Under the pieces are notes generated by a model. It worked only from the letters and a program-made list of their open reading frames with translations. It had not been told where the DNA came from and did no database searches. A DNA stretch of 64,000 bases from Jatrophihabitans sp035642535 (GTDB taxonomy: Bacteria > Actinomycetota > Actinomycetes > Mycobacteriales > Jatrophihabitantaceae). The position numbers and the translations under genes were made by a program. Shown here piece by piece: positions 62,980 through 64,000 of the stretch; the first letter of the stretch is position 1, and every line of letters starts with the position of its first letter. The stretch spans positions 1 through 64,000 of the forward strand of contig DASQSE010000121.1 in the NCBI GenBank assembly GCA_035642535.1. Direction: 5' to 3'.

Positions 62980-63878
62980 TGAGTAACGCCCTGAGCCTGG
63001 CCGGCAAGGTCGCGATCGTCACCGGTGGCGCGGCAGGGCTGGGCCGGGCCGAGGCCGTCGCGTTGGCTTCGGCCGGGGCCGATGTCGTCGTGAACGACCT
63101 GGAACCTGGCGACGTCGTCGACGAGCTCGAGTCGCTCGGCGGCAAGGCGCTGTTCGTCGCCGGGGACATCGCCGAACGCGAGACCGCCGACGCGATCGTG
63201 TCCGCCGCCACCAAGCACTTCGGCGGGCTGCACGTCGTCGTGAACAACGCCGGGATCACGCGTGACCGGATGCTGTTCAACATGACCGACGAGGAGTGGG
63301 ATGCCGTCATCCGCGTCCACCTCCGTGGCCACTTCCTGTTGAGCCGCAACGCGGCTGCGTACTGGCGGCAGCAGTACAAGACGACCGGTGCGGAGCAGTA
63401 CGCCCGGTTGATCAACACGTCGTCCGAGGCCGGGCTCACCGGCTCCGAGGGCCAGCCCAACTACAGCGCCGCGAAGGCTGGCATCGCGGCGTTCACCCTC
63501 TCGGCGGCGCGCTCGCTGGCGCGGCTCGGCGTGCGCGCGAACGCGATCTGTCCGCGCGCGCGGACCGCGATGACGGCCGCGATCTTCGGTGCCGACGCAC
63601 CGGCGACCGGCCTCGACCCGCTCTCCGTCGAGCACGTCGCGCCGCTGGTCGCCTACCTGGCGTCGCCTGCCGCCGAGCGCATCAGCGGGCAGCTGTTCGT
63701 GGTCTACGGCGGCGTGGTCGCGCTGCTGGCGGCACCGACCGTGGAGCAGCGCTTCGACCTGGACGCAGCCGACCGCGCGTGGCGCCTCGACGAACTCGAC
63801 GCGCGGCTCGGCGGCTACTTCGCGGAGCGGGAACCCGACCGCACGTTCGCCGCCACGGAGGTGCTGAAGCTCTCGTGA
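62979..63878 (+). CDS. hsd4A: Hsd4A, 17-beta-hydroxysteroid / beta-hydroxyacyl-CoA dehydrogenase
   Basis: A 299-residue SDR. Motifs are IVTGGAAGLGRAEAVALA, NNAGITRDRMLFNMTDEEWD, TSSEAGLTGSEGQPNYSAAK (Ser-Tyr-Lys) and ANAICPRARTAMT. Rv3502c (Hsd4A) oxidises 17-beta-hydroxysteroid and the 22/24-hydroxyacyl-CoA in side-chain beta-oxidation. GTG 62979 overlaps the fdxD stop. The C-terminal tail of ~40 residues resembles that of Rv3502c. Confidence 0.92.
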   Translation: MSNALSLAGKVAIVTGGAAGLGRAEAVALASAGADVVVNDLEPGDVVDELESLGGKALFVAGDIAERETADAIVSAATKHFGGLHVVVNNAGITRDRMLFNMTDEEWDAVIRVHLRGHFLLSRNAAAYWRQQYKTTGAEQYARLINTSSEAGLTGSEGQPNYSAAKAGIAAFTLSAARSLARLGVRANAICPRARTAMTAAIFGADAPATGLDPLSVEHVAPLVAYLASPAAERISGQLFVVYGGVVALLAAPTVEQRFDLDAADRAWRLDELDARLGGYFAEREPDRTFAATEVLKLS

Positions 63879-63898
63879 TCCCGGCAAGGAGACCGACC

Positions 63899-64000
63899 GT
63901 GCTCGCTCGCAATCGGCGCAGGCACTGGACGCTCATCGGTGTCGTGGGGGCCTGCGTCACGCTGGTGGCGGCCTGTGGCTCACAGGTGGATCCGAAGGAT
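63899..64000 (+). CDS. lipoprotein, probably a transporter substrate-binding protein (partial)
   Basis: The first 34 residues of a gene cut by the window edge. GTG 63899 has AAGGAGA about 6 nt upstream. The N-terminus is basic (LARNRRRHW) followed by a hydrophobic segment and a lipobox (TLVAACG), with Cys near residue 26, so it is a lipoprotein. Its function cannot be told from this much. It starts 20 nt after hsd4A, where M. tuberculosis has the mce4 import genes. Confidence 0.7.
   Translation, partial: MLARNRRRHWTLIGVVGACVTLVAACGSQVDPKD

Overview
The window is chromosomal DNA of a high-GC actinobacterium. Signs of this are the GC-rich codon bias, many GTG starts, F420-type and mycobacterial gene families, the DUF881/sbp block, GarA/FtsR, and steroid catabolism genes. 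Gene order follows Mycobacterium tuberculosis in three blocks placed next to each other here: Rv1691-Rv1713, Rv1822-Rv1832, and parts of the Rv3502c-Rv3553 cholesterol region. The proteins differ enough that I would not name a genus. All comparisons with M. tuberculosis come from remembered family knowledge, not a search.

Region 1 (1-680) is the end of an rRNA operon: the last ~405 nt of 23S rRNA, 5S rRNA and a long terminator hairpin. Region 2 (714-20950) is a dense housekeeping block, almost all on the plus strand: TPR protein, SSB-like protein, HAD phosphatase, tlyA, nadK, recN, steA, steB, pyrG, nudix, xerD, parA, scpA, scpB, rluB, aroH, cmk, plsC and der. Only DUF1015 and SCP2-like genes lie on the minus strand. 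Region 3 (20952-31727) opens with a PD-(D/E)XK-type nuclease gene beside tRNA-Pro(GGG). It continues with pgsA2, two DUF881 genes around sbp, gcvH, an FHA protein with a zinc ribbon, ftsR, a bifunctional-nuclease gene, a second MerR gene, a glycine riboswitch ahead of gcvP, zur, an FMN/F420 oxidase-like gene and a small zincin.

Region 4 (31736-35275) is a divergent pair: a class III nucleotide cyclase/NTPase/TPR protein facing a protein with a C-terminal cyclic-nucleotide-binding domain. Region 5 (35254-64000) is a steroid-degradation region. A KstR2-type operator (38596-38609) lies between echA20-ipdA-ipdB-ipdC (rings C/D) and an SDR gene. Seven KstR-type operators (TnnAACnnGTTnnA, five exact and two imperfect) sit before fadA5, cyp125, a FadD8-like ligase, the DUF35-ltp4-ltp3 operon, the divergent echA19/fadD19 pair, and the divergent fadE26-fadE27 and fdxD-hsd4A operons. 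Side-chain activation (CYP125 with FdxD, FadD19), beta-oxidation (FadE26/27, EchA19, Hsd4A, FadA5) and aldolytic cleavage (Ltp3/Ltp4/DUF35) are all represented. FadD19 with Ltp3/Ltp4 points to C-24-branched plant sterols as substrates. The regulators KstR and KstR2, the mce4 transporter and the ring A/B genes are not in the window. A moxR-VWA pair, a quinone-oxidoreductase-like gene, an O-methyltransferase and an EEP-family gene are interspersed.

Two whole-window patterns stand out. Many genes have a TAnnnT -10 hexamer ending 6-8 nt before the start codon, which predicts leaderless mRNAs. Nine of ten convergent gene pairs overlap or lie within 10 nt of each other. No intergenic stretch exceeds 300 bases apart from the rRNA region.
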